NCBI GenBank assembly: GCA_040507895.1
Contig: JBEVNX010000063.1
Location: 1 to 22,033 of the forward strand
DNA from: JBEVNX01 sp040507895
GTDB lineage: Bacteria > Desulfobacterota > Binatia > JACPRU01
Length of the DNA: 22,033 nt
Direction of reading: 5' to 3'
Shown: positions 15,833 through 22,033 of the stretch, one piece after another
How positions within the stretch are numbered: the first letter of the stretch is position 1
Layout: each line of letters opens with the position of its first letter
Made by a program: the position numbers and the translations under genes
Notes under the pieces: model-generated
What the model was told of the DNA's origin: nothing
Database searches by the model: none
The model's input: only the letters and a program-made list of their open reading frames with translations

Positions 15833-15920
15833 GATGCCGGGCCCCATGACCCGGGCATCGGGTTCGCGAGCTTGGCAAGACGGGTAGTCGATTCCCGGAG
15901 CCCGATGCCGCGGATGCCCG
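15833..15920. repeat. Cluster of inverted GATGCC / CCCGATG repeats
   Basis: GATGCCGGG (from 15833) and CCCGGGCATC (to 15859) form a nine-pair stem with one bulged G. The right arm overlaps GGCATCGGG (15854-15862), which is a perfect inverted copy of CCCGATGCC at 15901-15909. A further partial copy, GATGCCCGATG, follows immediately. The cluster fills most of the 176 bp between the lapAB stop and the convergent methyltransferase gene. No T-tract is present. It looks like a REP-type palindromic element or a weak bidirectional transcription end. Confidence 0.5.
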
Positions 15921-15947
15921 ATGTGCGGCTCGGGGCCGCGGATCGCG

Positions 15948-16775
15948 TCACTTGGCGGTGATCACCAGCTCCGTGCGACGGTTCTTCGCGCGCCCCTCCT
16001 CACTGTCGTTCGAGGCGATCGGCCGCTCTTGGCCGAAACCCGCCGCGCTGAGGCGATCGGCGCCGATCCCGCCCATGGCGTCCGGCGCGGCCATGGCACC
16101 GTGCTCCTCGTTGCGGGCTAGTGGCCGCGACGAAGTAAGAGACGCATGGGTGACGTCGTGGCGCGCGAGGACCTCGTAGATGAAGACCGGGGCGTGCAGA
16201 AACCGCGGGGACGGCTGCTCCACGCGCACGAATAGTCCCAGTGATTCGTAGTAGCGACGAAGTTGGCGGGAGGTCTGGAACATCGTACCTCCGAAGATTC
16301 CTGGAAGACGACGCGCGGTGAGACGATACACTAGCGTGTTGGCGATGGCGCGAATCCCGTACAGCGCATACTTCCAACTCGGCGGGCGGAGGACGTAGCG
16401 GAGAAAATAGCCTGGCCCGTGATGACAGAATACGACCGTGCCGTGAGGGCGTACGACCCGGGCGATTTCTGCCACGCACTTCTTCTCATCCGTATACGGC
16501 GTGACGACCTTGCAAATGACACCATCAAAGCTGGCGTCCGGGAACGGGAGCTCCTCGGCGACGCCACGGATTAGAGTCAGGCTCGGCGAGAGCCTCTCCT
16601 CTTGCTTCACACGCCTCGGTTCGACGCCCACGCCGGTACACCCCCGAGATTCCGCGAGACGAAGTTGCGCACCGGAGCCGCAGCCGACGTCGAGGATTTG
16701 CGATCCCGGTGGAAACGGAGCGAAGTCGAAATCGTGGAGGATGTAGTCGTGCCAGTAGTCCGGACGGTGGCTCAT
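15948..16775 (-). CDS. Class I SAM-dependent methyltransferase with an OmpA C-terminal tail
   Basis: Residues 1-206 are a Rossmann-type methyltransferase: motif I ILDVGCGSGAQ at 27-37, acidic loop GVEP, LPFPDASFDGVICK, and the late segment FGGTMFQTSRQLRRYYESLGL, ending in FIYEVLARH. Genes of this type often act in glycan or lipid decoration clusters; the substrate here is unknown. Residues 207-237 have no recognisable family. Residues 238-275 (GADRLSAAGFGQERP, then ASNDSEEGRAKNRRTEL) are the diagnostic C-terminus of an OmpA-family peptidoglycan-binding domain without the rest of that domain. The ORF is continuous, so the two parts are in frame. The most likely history is a rearrangement that joined a methyltransferase to the 3' end of a lost ompA-like gene. 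The ATG at 16775 has AAAGAG upstream. Third-position GC is lower than in the core genes. Confidence 0.8.
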   Translation of the reverse strand: MSHRPDYWHDYILHDFDFAPFPPGSQILDVGCGSGAQLRLAESRGCTGVGVEPRRVKQEERLSPSLTLIRGVAEELPFPDASFDGVICKVVTPYTDEKKCVAEIARVVRPHGTVVFCHHGPGYFLRYVLRPPSWKYALYGIRAIANTLVYRLTARRLPGIFGGTMFQTSRQLRRYYESLGLFVRVEQPSPRFLHAPVFIYEVLARHDVTHASLTSSRPLARNEEHGAMAAPDAMGGIGADRLSAAGFGQERPIASNDSEEGRAKNRRTELVITAK

Positions 16776-17044
16776 GGTCGTGCTCTTTCACAGCCAGGGT
16801 TGCGGTTTCCTGCCGCCGAGCGTCCTCCTGGCGATAGCCTAACGAGACTAGACCCGCAACGTAACGATGAGAACCCCCAATTTCTCTCCGGGGGACTGAA
16901 GGAGTCCTTCGCCACGAAGATCGCCCGCCGGATCGCCTTCGCGATGCTGCGTCACCACAGCGATTTCGACATCGCAGCAGCACCGACACTATCCAGACGA
17001 TTCGACCGCGATTTGTCATCGGACACTTCCAGAAGACCGCCTTT

Positions 17045-17128
17045 CTAAAAGACCTTGAGCGCCACCGACATCATGAAGAAGTTCCCTTTGAAGAACAGTC
17101 CCCAGCTTGCGGCGGCGCTCAACTCTAC
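17045..17128 (-). pseudogene. Remnant of an outer-membrane protein C-terminus
   Basis: The minus strand reads VELSAAASWGLFFKGNFF followed by MMSVALKVF and a stop. The alternating hydrophobic pattern with a terminal phenylalanine is the outer-membrane beta-barrel insertion signal. Nearly all codons from GGG CTG TTC to the stop end in G or C, as in the neighbouring real genes, while the same frame loses that bias beyond 17128. The rest of the gene is absent. The parent family is not identifiable. Confidence 0.35.
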
Positions 17129-17218
17129 ACGACCACGGCGAAGCGGGCGGGTGTGATTCCCTATCGCCAGCAGCAGTACATGTGGAGCATCAAGGCCCTC
17201 AACACTCCGAAGAACTGA
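17123..17218 (+). pseudogene. Remnant of an unidentified gene 3' end
   Basis: The plus strand reads LYTTTAKRAGVIPYRQQQYM, then WSIKALNTPKN and a stop. Third codon positions are almost all G or C from 17123 onward, and the bias disappears upstream in this frame. There is no start codon or ribosome site in frame close by. It abuts, head to head, the minus-strand remnant that begins at 17128. I do not recognise the family. Confidence 0.3.
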
Positions 17219-17262
17219 CGCGCTGGACCGCGATCGGCCGAAGGTGATCCGAGAAAATCGAT

Positions 17263-18447
17263 TCACCGACTCTCGGAGCGGTCGAACAGGTACGGGTGCA
17301 GCCGTGCAAGCCCGCCGAGATCGTGCAGATCGGTGGAGAAGTTCGGCACGCGGACGATCGGCACCTGGCGGCGCAGGCCGGCGGTGAACAGCTCCAGGCG
17401 CATGGCATCGCCGCGCGCGACGTCCTGGTAGGCCACGAAGTTCGCGGCTAGGCGCTCGACGAGGCCGGGCGGCCAAAGACCCGAGCGGGTGAGGCAAGCC
17501 GCGACTCGTTCCTGATCTCCGCCGCGGATGTCGCCGCGCGGGAAGTCCGCTCGGTCGATCGGCGCCGTGAACTCCTCGTGCACGCGGTTGAAAACGACCG
17601 CGCGCAGCGGCATGCCGAGCGCGGCCATCTTGTCGCTCAGGTACTCCGCTTCTTCGAGCACCTCTTCCTCCGGGCTCGATACCAGCACGAACGCGGTCTT
17701 CGGGCTCTTGAGCACGTGGTAGACGCGCTCGGTGCGCTCGGCGAAGCCTTCGAACAAGCCCTGCATGCCCGCGAAGAAGTCGGAGATCTCGGTGAGCACG
17801 GCCACACCGGTCGCCTCTTCGAGCGTGCGTAGCACGAAGCCCGCGGTACGGTTGACGAGCCGCATGGCCGACCAGCCGGCCGACACGTAGGGCTTGACGA
17901 ACCAGCGGACGATCCTGCGGTCGAGGAAGTCACTCAGGCGCTGCGGCGCTTCGAGGAACTCGAGCGCGTGGCGCGACGGCGGCGTGTCGACGACGATGAG
18001 ATCATAGCGCCCGCTGTCGCGCAGCCGCGACAGTTCCTCGACCGCCATGTACTCCTGCGAACCGGCGAAACTCTGCGACAGGTGCTGGTAGAAGCGATTC
18101 TCGAGGATGCGCTCGCGGACCTCGGGCGACGGCGCGTGTCGCTCGATCAACGAGTCCCAGGCGCTCTTCTGATCGAGCATCATCGCCGTCAGCGAGCCGG
18201 AGAGCTCGATGCCGTGCTCTCGCAACACCTCGGCAGACACGCTCGTTCCCTCCCCGCCCGAAAGCTGCACCCCGAGCGAATCGGCGAGGCGGCGTGCCGG
18301 GTCGATCGTCAAAACCGCCGCACGCCGCCCGCGCCTCGCTCCCCAGAGCGCGATCGTCGCGGCAGTCGTCGTCTTGCCGACGCCGCCGCTGCCGGCGCAG
18401 ACGATCACGTCGTGGCGCTCGACCACGCTCGCCAACGTGGCCCTCAC
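17263..18447 (-). CDS. ArsA/GET3-family ATPase, copy 2
   Basis: The 394-residue protein is a SIMIBI-class P-loop ATPase of the ArsA/GET3 type. The deviant Walker A is AGSGGVGKTT at 18-27, followed by VLTIDPARRLADSLG, the switch region VVDTPPSRHALEFL, and VVFNRVHEEF. No arsB or arsenic regulator lies nearby and the paired cysteines of arsenite ArsA are not evident, so arsenic transport is unlikely. Related bacterial pairs have no settled function; protein or membrane-targeting roles are inferred from GET3. The GTG start overlaps the stop of copy 1 by 4 nt (GTGA), so the two are co-translated and may form a heterodimer. Confidence 0.9.
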   Translation of the reverse strand: MRATLASVVERHDVIVCAGSGGVGKTTTAATIALWGARRGRRAAVLTIDPARRLADSLGVQLSGGEGTSVSAEVLREHGIELSGSLTAMMLDQKSAWDSLIERHAPSPEVRERILENRFYQHLSQSFAGSQEYMAVEELSRLRDSGRYDLIVVDTPPSRHALEFLEAPQRLSDFLDRRIVRWFVKPYVSAGWSAMRLVNRTAGFVLRTLEEATGVAVLTEISDFFAGMQGLFEGFAERTERVYHVLKSPKTAFVLVSSPEEEVLEEAEYLSDKMAALGMPLRAVVFNRVHEEFTAPIDRADFPRGDIRGGDQERVAACLTRSGLWPPGLVERLAANFVAYQDVARGDAMRLELFTAGLRRQVPIVRVPNFSTDLHDLGGLARLHPYLFDRSESR

Positions 18448-19418
18448 GAGCGCGGCTCCACCCGGCGGGGCTTCGACCGCACCGCCTGTGCCTCGTCGAG
18501 CATGACCGAGAGCGCCTCGACGTCGGCGAAGCCGAACTCCTCGCGAAGCAGCATCGGCAGCACGACGAGCCGCCAGCCGGTCTCGACGGCGAGCCTCTTC
18601 CTGCAGTGCTCGTTCAGCGCGGCCCAGCTGAGCTCCTCTTCCGCGGCGGCGAGCACGGCCTTCGAGAGCGCGTCACAAGCCGCGCTGACACCTTTCCGCC
18701 GCGCGGTCGAAGCTCTTTCCACGTCGGCCACCGAGAAGGGCGGCGAGTGAAAGCGGTTCACGAACAACACGCCCGGAGGGAGGACCAGCTCGTCGCGGAC
18801 CTGGCGACAGATGTCGATCGTCTCGTTGACCGGGAGCTCCTCCGCCACGGTCACCACCGTGACTGCCGTCGCAACGGGATCCGCGAGCAGGCTCCATACC
18901 CGCTTGGCCTCGCGGTGCACGAGCCCGGTCGTGAACGCCTCGTAGGCCGCCTTCGGCATGCGCAGATACTGGAGGGCGTGACCCGTCGCCGGGCTGTCGA
19001 CGATCACCAGATCCCACCGGCCGCGATCGACCTCGTACCAGATCTTGCCGATCGCCATGAGCTCCTTCAGTCCGGGCGCCGCCGCCACGAAGTACTGATA
19101 GACCCTGCTTTCGAAGACCGCGCGCAGCACGCGCCGGACGGGCACGACCAAGTGCAGGTATTCCTCCAACGCAGCCTTGCCTTCGACGTTCTGGCGAAAG
19201 AACCCGGCCGTGGTCTCGACCGGCTCGTTGCCCTCGGGCTCCCGGAGCCCGGCGATCGAGCGGCCGCGATCGTCGAAGTCGAGACCGACGAGCAGTACAC
19301 GCTTGCCGCGGCGGACGGCCGACAGCGCAAGCGCGGTCGACACGGTGGACTTGCCGACGCCGCCTTTGCCAGCGACGAAGACGAGTCTACGGTCGAGGAG
19401 AGAGCCCGCGCTCGTCAT
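18444..19418 (-). CDS. ArsA/GET3-family ATPase, copy 1
   Basis: The 324-residue protein has a classical deviant Walker A, AGKGGVGKST at 16-25, then VLLVGLDFDD, the switch region LVIVDSPATGHALQYLRMP and VLFVNRFHSPPF. It is shorter than copy 2 and diverged from it, so the pair arose by an old duplication or as two conserved partners. It starts at ATG 19418, 15 bp after the fabH stop, and runs into copy 2 with a 4-nt overlap. The position in a fatty-acid operon is unusual; a role in membrane-protein or lipid-linked assembly is inference only. Confidence 0.9.
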   Translation of the reverse strand: MTSAGSLLDRRLVFVAGKGGVGKSTVSTALALSAVRRGKRVLLVGLDFDDRGRSIAGLREPEGNEPVETTAGFFRQNVEGKAALEEYLHLVVPVRRVLRAVFESRVYQYFVAAAPGLKELMAIGKIWYEVDRGRWDLVIVDSPATGHALQYLRMPKAAYEAFTTGLVHREAKRVWSLLADPVATAVTVVTVAEELPVNETIDICRQVRDELVLPPGVLFVNRFHSPPFSVADVERASTARRKGVSAACDALSKAVLAAAEEELSWAALNEHCRKRLAVETGWRLVVLPMLLREEFGFADVEALSVMLDEAQAVRSKPRRVEPRS

Positions 19419-19433
19419 CGGCCGTCGGTGGTC

Positions 19434-20417
19434 TCACCAGCGCAGCGCCGCCCCGGCCCAAGTCAGGCCCCCGCCGCAGGCGACCAGCAGCACGACGTCG
19501 CCCTCGTGGAGTCGCCCGACGCGCACGGCTTCGTCGAGCGCGATCGGCACCGAGGCCGCGGAGGTGTTGCCCGTCGTTTCCACGTTCACGAAGGTCTTCT
19601 CGCGCGGGAACTCGAGCTTGTCGGCCACGGCGTTGATGATGCGCAGGTTCGCCTGGTGCGGCACCACGAGATCGACGTCGGCGGGCGAGAGACCGGCGCG
19701 CTCGAGCGTCTCGAGCGCCACCTCGCCCATGCATCGGACCGCCCAGCGGAAGAGCTCCGGCCCTCTCATGCGAATGCACGCCTCGGGCTCTGGCTGGGGC
19801 TCCGCGTCGTAGCCGCCGCGTTGCCCGGCCCGCACGTAGAGGAGGTCGGCCATCGACCCGCTGGCGTGTGTCACGCTTGCCAACACACCCCGGTCGCCCT
19901 CGTGCGCACGCACCACGACCGCTCCAGCGCCGTCGCCGAACAACACACAGGTACGCCGGTCGTTCCAGTTCGTCATCGTCGTGAGGGCATCGGCTCCGAC
20001 GACGAGCACCGTGCGGAAGTCCCCCGCCCTCACATGTGCCGATGCGGTCGACAACGCGAAGAGAAATCCGCTGCAAGCCGCGGCGACGTCGAAGGCAGAA
20101 ATGCGGTCGAGGCCGAGCGCGGCTTGCAGCTCGCAGCTCGTGGCCGGGAATGCGTGCTCCCCGCTCACCGTGCCGACGACGATCGCGTCGAGCTCGGCCG
20201 GAGCGACGCGGCTCGCTTCGAGCGCGCGGCGCGATGCGGCTTCCATGAGATCGATCAAGCGCTCACCCCGGCCGATCACCGGCCGCTCGCGGATGCCGGT
20301 GCGCGTGCGAATCCACTCGTCGGTGGTCTCGACGCGCCGCTCGAGCTCCGCGTTCGCCACGCGGCGCGCCGGCAGCGCGGATCCGACACCGAGAACTCTC
20401 GCCAGCATCGCTTGCAT
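19434..20417 (-). CDS. fabH: 3-oxoacyl-ACP synthase III (KAS III)
   Basis: FabH starts fatty-acid synthesis by condensing acetyl- or branched-CoA with malonyl-ACP. The 327-residue protein has the catalytic triad C115 (AAACSGFLF), H254 (VPHQANLRI) and N284 (TTGNTSAASVP), plus TTDEWIRTRTGIRER near the N-terminus and VACGGGLTWA near the C-terminus. ATG 20417 is used; the internal ATG three codons later is equally possible, and neither has a strong ribosome site. It follows fabF by 30 bp and precedes the ArsA-like pair by 15 bp, so the four minus-strand genes form one probable transcript. Confidence 0.95.
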   Translation of the reverse strand: MQAMLARVLGVGSALPARRVANAELERRVETTDEWIRTRTGIRERPVIGRGERLIDLMEAASRRALEASRVAPAELDAIVVGTVSGEHAFPATSCELQAALGLDRISAFDVAAACSGFLFALSTASAHVRAGDFRTVLVVGADALTTMTNWNDRRTCVLFGDGAGAVVVRAHEGDRGVLASVTHASGSMADLLYVRAGQRGGYDAEPQPEPEACIRMRGPELFRWAVRCMGEVALETLERAGLSPADVDLVVPHQANLRIINAVADKLEFPREKTFVNVETTGNTSAASVPIALDEAVRVGRLHEGDVVLLVACGGGLTWAGAALRW

Positions 20418-20447
20418 CTTGGCGAAGGGCGCGCCCCTCGCACGGGC

Positions 20448-21713
20448 TCAGTCGAGCGCGGCTCTCCTGCGAAAGGCGAGCGAGACGTTGGTCCCGCCGA
20501 ATCCGTAGGAGTTCGACAGCGCGAGGTCGATCGGCGCGCGGCGCGCGACGTTCGGCACGTAGTCGAGGTCGCAGTCGGGATCGCGCTCCTCGTAGTTGAT
20601 CGTCGGCGGAATCACGCCGCGCTCGAGCGCGAGCACGGTGTAGGCCGCCTCCACCCCACCGGCGCCGCCGAGCAGGTGGCCCGTCATCGACTTCGTCGAG
20701 CTCACCGGCAAGCGCGCCGCGTACTCGCCGAACACGCGCTTGATCGCCTTGGTCTCGTTGGCGTCGTTGTACTCGGTCGAGGTGCCGTGCGCGTTGATGT
20801 ACTGCACCGCGTCGGGAGAGATGCCGGCATCGGCGAGGCACAGTGCCATGCAGGCCGCGGCGCCCACGCCCTCCGGTGAAGGCTGGGTGATGTGAAAGGC
20901 GTCGCCGTTGGTCCCGTAGCCGACCACTTCCGCCAGGATCGGCGCGCCTCGCCGCCGCGCCATCTCGAGCTCCTCCAGGATCAGCACGCCCGCCCCCTCG
21001 CCGATCACGAAGCCGTCGCGGCCCTTGTCGAACGGCCGGCTAGCGCGCTCGGGCGCGTCATTGCGCGTGGACAGCGCGCGCATCGCCACGAAGCCGCCAA
21101 CCCCCGTCGGTGAGATCGCCGCCTCCGCGCCACCGCAGATGACCACGTCCTGGTAGCCGTGGCGGATCATGCGCATCGCCTCGCCGACCGCGTGCGCACC
21201 GGAGGAGCAGGCGCTGGTCGGTGTGTAGTTGATGCCCTTGGCACCGTGCTTGATGGCGACCTGGCCAGGAGCGAGGTTGGCGATGAGCTTTGGAATCATG
21301 AAGGGCGAGATGCGCTTCAGACCGCTCTCGAGAAAGAGCCCGTGGTATTCCTCGATCGTCGGCAGCCCGCCGAGGCCCACTCCCACGATCACCCCAACGC
21401 GCGCCGCGTTGGCGTCGTCGATCTTCAGCCCCGAGGAGGCCACCGCCATGTCGGCCGCAGCCATCGTGTACTGGATGAAGAGATCCATCTTCTTGATCTC
21501 TTTCTTCTCGATGAAATCCTCGGCGCGAAAATCGCGAACCTCGCCGGCGATACGCGTCGGAAACGCCGATGCGTCGAAGCGGGTGATCACGCCCACGCCC
21601 GACTGCCCGCGGACGAGCGCGTCCCAATTCTTCTCCACGCCTGTACCGAGCGGGGTGACGAGCCCCAGACCGGTCACGACGACCCGGCGCCGTTGTTCGT
21701 TGCCGTCGTTCAT
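20448..21713 (-). CDS. fabF: 3-oxoacyl-ACP synthase II (KAS II)
   Basis: FabF elongates acyl-ACP with malonyl-ACP. The 421-residue protein is full length, with VVVTGLGLVTPLGTG at the N-terminus, catalytic C169 (TSACSSGAHAVG), H309 (NAHGTSTEYND) and H346 (KSMTGHLLGGAG), and the C-terminal SNSYGFGGTNVSL. It is the first gene of the minus-strand fabF-fabH-ArsA operon. No acpP, fabD or fabG precedes it on this strand; a short-chain dehydrogenase reads away in the opposite direction. Confidence 0.96.
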   Translation of the reverse strand: MNDGNEQRRRVVVTGLGLVTPLGTGVEKNWDALVRGQSGVGVITRFDASAFPTRIAGEVRDFRAEDFIEKKEIKKMDLFIQYTMAAADMAVASSGLKIDDANAARVGVIVGVGLGGLPTIEEYHGLFLESGLKRISPFMIPKLIANLAPGQVAIKHGAKGINYTPTSACSSGAHAVGEAMRMIRHGYQDVVICGGAEAAISPTGVGGFVAMRALSTRNDAPERASRPFDKGRDGFVIGEGAGVLILEELEMARRRGAPILAEVVGYGTNGDAFHITQPSPEGVGAAACMALCLADAGISPDAVQYINAHGTSTEYNDANETKAIKRVFGEYAARLPVSSTKSMTGHLLGGAGGVEAAYTVLALERGVIPPTINYEERDPDCDLDYVPNVARRAPIDLALSNSYGFGGTNVSLAFRRRAALD

Positions 21714-21727
21714 GAGGCTCGCCGCGG

Positions 21728-21756
21728 ATGGTACGGGCTCGATTCCTACGAGTCAA
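21728..21756 (-). promoter_or_regulatory. Candidate sigma-70-type promoter for fabF
   Basis: On the minus strand TTGACT is followed by a 17-bp spacer and TACCAT, a good -35 and a fair -10. The predicted start lies near 21721, giving a leader of about eight bases before the fabF ATG at 21713, which would be short for a Shine-Dalgarno. Confidence 0.4.
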
Positions 21757-21774
21757 CAATCGCCGGGCGCAGTC

Positions 21775-21801
21775 GAAATCCAGTGCGATTTCCGCTAGCG
21801 G
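21775..21801. promoter_or_regulatory. Two palindromes in the fabF / dehydrogenase divergent region
   Basis: GAAATC-CAGTGC-GATTTC (21775-21792) is a perfect inverted repeat with six-base arms, typical of a dimeric repressor site. CCGCTAGCGG (21792-21801) is a perfect ten-base palindrome directly after it. Both sit between the two divergent starts. The regulator is unknown. Confidence 0.4.
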
Positions 21802-21820
21802 TGCGCCGAGGAGGCGCTCG

Positions 21821-22033
21821 ATGGGCAAGCTCGACGGCAAGGTGACGCTGATCACGGGCGGCGCCCGCGGCATCGGTCTGGCGGCCGCGAAGCGGTTCGT
21901 CGGCGAAGGCTCGAAAGTGATGCTCGTCGATCTCGACGAGGAGCCGCTGCGGCGCGCGGTCGCGGAGCTCGGCGCCGAGCGGGCCGTCGCGGTCCGCGCC
22001 GACGTCACTCGCCCGGAGGATGCGGCGCGCTAT
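21821..22033 (+). CDS. Short-chain dehydrogenase/reductase (partial, runs off the window)
   Basis: The first 71 residues are visible. MGKLDGKVTLITGGARGIGL carries the TGxxxGIG cofactor motif (residues 12-19), followed by VMLVDLDEEPLRRA with an acidic residue at the end of strand 2, which usually means NAD preference, and the conserved D of RADVTRPED. The ATG has a strong Shine-Dalgarno, GAGGAGG, six bases upstream. The catalytic Ser-Tyr-Lys part lies beyond the window. A FabG-like reductase fits the fabF/fabH neighbourhood, but many other SDR roles are possible. Confidence 0.88.
   Translation, partial: MGKLDGKVTLITGGARGIGLAAAKRFVGEGSKVMLVDLDEEPLRRAVAELGAERAVAVRADVTRPEDAARY

Larger units (their letters stand above)
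16776..17262. other. Gene-poor stretch with degraded coding islands
   Basis: No complete gene is supported across these 487 bases. The first part (16776 to about 16890) is probably the methyltransferase upstream region. Around 16900-16975 the plus frame reading LKESFATKIARRIAFAMLRH has strongly GC-biased third positions, as real coding has here, but no start, and it ends in a stop at 17048 after the bias is lost. Two further gene ends lie at 17045-17218 and are listed separately. The last ~45 bp before the ArsA-like stop hold nothing recognisable. Confidence 0.5.

Noticed and set aside
15772..17262. Insertion sequence or integrated element in the accessory patch
   Set aside because: No transposase, integrase, terminal inverted repeats or target duplication could be found; the patch is better explained by deletion and rearrangement.
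17263..19418. Arsenic resistance operon
   Set aside because: The ArsA-like ATPases have no arsB, arsC, arsD or arsR neighbour and lie in a fatty-acid operon.
18294..20879. 861-codon plus-strand open frame
   Set aside because: It is antisense to the ArsA-like pair, fabH and the end of fabF and has only low-complexity His/Arg-rich sequence.
1..22033. CRISPR array, toxin-antitoxin pair or phage-defence island
   Set aside because: No regular direct repeats with spacers and no recognisable defence or toxin families occur in the window.

Overview
The window is a GC-rich bacterial chromosome segment from a diderm. Lipoprotein signals, RlpA, a LapA/LapB-type LPS regulator, an OmpA-type tail and type IV pilus motors all point to an outer membrane. 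The block rplU-rpmA-obgE-proB-proA-nadD-rsfS, together with GTG/TTG starts in 4-nt overlaps and paired ArsA-type ATPases next to fatty-acid genes, suggests a deltaproteobacterial-type lineage (Myxococcota, Desulfobacterota or Binatota grade). The exact taxon is an inference that a database search would have to settle.

Layout. (1) 1-1591: no gene in the first ~166 bases, then a 5'-truncated FMN/4Fe-4S/FAD oxidoreductase of the dienoyl-CoA reductase type. (2) 1706-3813: an rlpA lipoprotein gene overlapping by 4 nt a second lipoprotein gene with a HELTH zinc-protease motif. (3) 3747-5240: a metallo-beta-lactamase-fold hydrolase (minus) divergent from a CPBP intramembrane protease (plus). (4) 5278-8834: three pilus retraction ATPases in a row (pilT, pilT paralogue, pilU); the 170 bp between the two pilT copies holds two hairpins and a sigma-54-like element. 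cutA converges on pilU. (5) 9240-15771: a housekeeping run, rplU, rpmA, a strong intrinsic terminator placed directly before the obgE start codon, obgE, proB, proA, nadD, rsfS, and a single gene that joins LapA and LapB (two membrane segments, TPR-like helices, rubredoxin-like zinc knuckle). (6) 15772-17262: an unsettled accessory patch with palindromic repeats, a methyltransferase ORF whose last ~38 residues are the C-terminus of an OmpA-family protein, and a 487-bp stretch carrying at least two back-to-back gene ends. (7) 17263-21713 (minus): fabF, fabH and two overlapping ArsA/GET3-like ATPase genes. (8) 21821-end: the start of a short-chain dehydrogenase, divergent from fabF across a promoter region with two palindromes.

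Most of the window is conserved core machinery: translation and ribosome assembly (L21, L27, Obg, RsfS), proline and NAD synthesis, envelope maintenance, fatty-acid elongation and pilus retraction. No CRISPR array, insertion sequence, rRNA or convincing tRNA was seen. The items most worth a second look are the methyltransferase-OmpA chimera and the neighbouring gene graveyard, the LapA-LapB fusion, the tandem pilT genes with their structured spacer, and the terminator that buries the only Shine-Dalgarno-like sequence of obgE.
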